Assembly: GCA_964482405.1 (NCBI GenBank)
Contig: CAYZXH010000055.1
Span: 1-6,465, forward strand
Source of the DNA: Zestomicrobium sp964482405
GTDB lineage: Archaea > Thermoproteota > Thermoprotei_A > Sulfolobales > NBVN01
Direction: 5' to 3'
DNA: 6,465 nucleotides
Made by a program: the position numbers and the translations under genes. The first letter of the stretch is position 1, and each line of letters starts with the position of its first letter. The notes under the pieces were generated by a model. It had not been told where the DNA came from. It did no database searches and saw only the letters and a list, made by a program, of their open reading frames with translations. This document shows, in pieces, positions 6,252-6,465 of the stretch.

Positions 6252-6259
6252 CTTTTAAG
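6252..6259 (+). promoter_or_regulatory. TATA-like box of the L40e gene
   Basis: CTTTTAAG is centred about 35 bp before the ATG at 6290, predicting transcription start near 6282 and a leader of only about eight bases. GGTG at 6281-6284 could act as a weak SD. The box is the left half of an inverted repeat, TTAAGT-CCC-ACTTAA (6255-6269). Motif-based only. Confidence 0.5.
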
Positions 6260-6289
6260 TCCCACTTAAGGTTTTATTACGGTGTCAAG

Positions 6290-6457
6290 ATGCCGGTAAC
6301 TGATCCTGAAGCAATGAAAATAGTTGAGGCGAGAGTACTCAATAAGCTCGTCTGCAGGAGATGCGGCGCGTTAAACCCTCCGGGAGCCACGAAGTGCAGA
6401 AGATGTAGGAGCAAGTCTTTAAGACCGAAGAAGAAGAAAATAGGTGTTAGGAAGTAA
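6290..6457 (+). CDS. rpl40e: 50S ribosomal protein L40e
   Basis: A 55-residue zinc-ribbon protein of the large ribosomal subunit. In eukaryotes it is made as a C-terminal fusion to ubiquitin; in archaea, as here, it stands alone. Cys22, Cys25, Cys36 and Cys39 (CRRC and CRRC separated by NPPGATK-type sequence) form the single zinc site. The rest is strongly basic, ending in a KKKK-containing tail, as expected for rRNA contact. The start at 6290 begins with MPVTDPEAM, the normal archaeal N-terminus. Upstream in-frame codons from an ATG at 6230 run through the TATA box and are not family-like. The length matches archaeal L40e, and the gene is complete eight bases before the window end. Confidence 0.95.
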   Translation: MPVTDPEAMKIVEARVLNKLVCRRCGALNPPGATKCRRCRSKSLRPKKKKIGVRK

Positions 6458-6465
6458 CGTTTTAC

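Noticed and set aside
6230..6289. Longer form of L40e starting at the ATG at 6230
   Set aside because: The extra 20 codons run through the TATA-like box, do not resemble L40e, and the normal N-terminus begins at 6290.

Overview
The window looks like a chromosomal segment of a hyperthermophilic crenarchaeon (Thermoproteota), possibly of the Desulfurococcales type. The evidence is a small archaeal ribosomal protein L40e, an archaeal/eukaryotic-type tRNA U-thiolase, frequent GTG/TTG starts, AGA/AGG arginine and ATA isoleucine codons, crenarchaeal TATA-like boxes, and Shine-Dalgarno motifs of the GGTGAT type. The order-level assignment is an inference from style, not from a search. I see no CRISPR array, complete mobile element, tRNA or rRNA.

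Left part (1-3244): a metabolic cluster on the plus strand. A class III PLP aminotransferase, cut off by the window start, is followed after one base by an aldehyde dehydrogenase of the methylmalonate-/malonate-semialdehyde dehydrogenase type. Together they could turn a beta-amino acid into a semialdehyde and then an acyl-CoA. Next, under its own promoter, lies the remnant of a family I acetate/propionate CoA-transferase. It has its ribosome binding site and ATG, but the reading frame shifts by one base within the first few codons. The N-terminal end of the protein is joined directly to the C-terminal end, with the roughly 350-residue catalytic middle missing. This is the most unusual thing in the window.

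Middle (3269-5539): a PrxQ/BCP-type two-cysteine peroxiredoxin with its own promoter converges on a minus-strand pair. The pair is a HAD-superfamily hydrolase followed by a TtuA/NcsA-family tRNA 2-thiouridine synthetase with two zinc sites and three presumed Fe-S cysteines. These two genes are 15 bp apart, and the thiolase's SD-like motif overlaps the HAD stop codon.

Right part (5577-6457): a short divergent promoter region separates the HAD operon from a plus-strand gene for a small KH/NusA-like protein with an N-terminal cysteine cluster. It is followed by ribosomal protein L40e on its own promoter. This side is information-processing: tRNA modification, a probable RNA-binding protein, and the ribosome. 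No intergenic stretch exceeds about 100 bp. Apart from the CoA-transferase remnant, the window is ordinary chromosomal sequence, and I find no convincing new multi-gene system.
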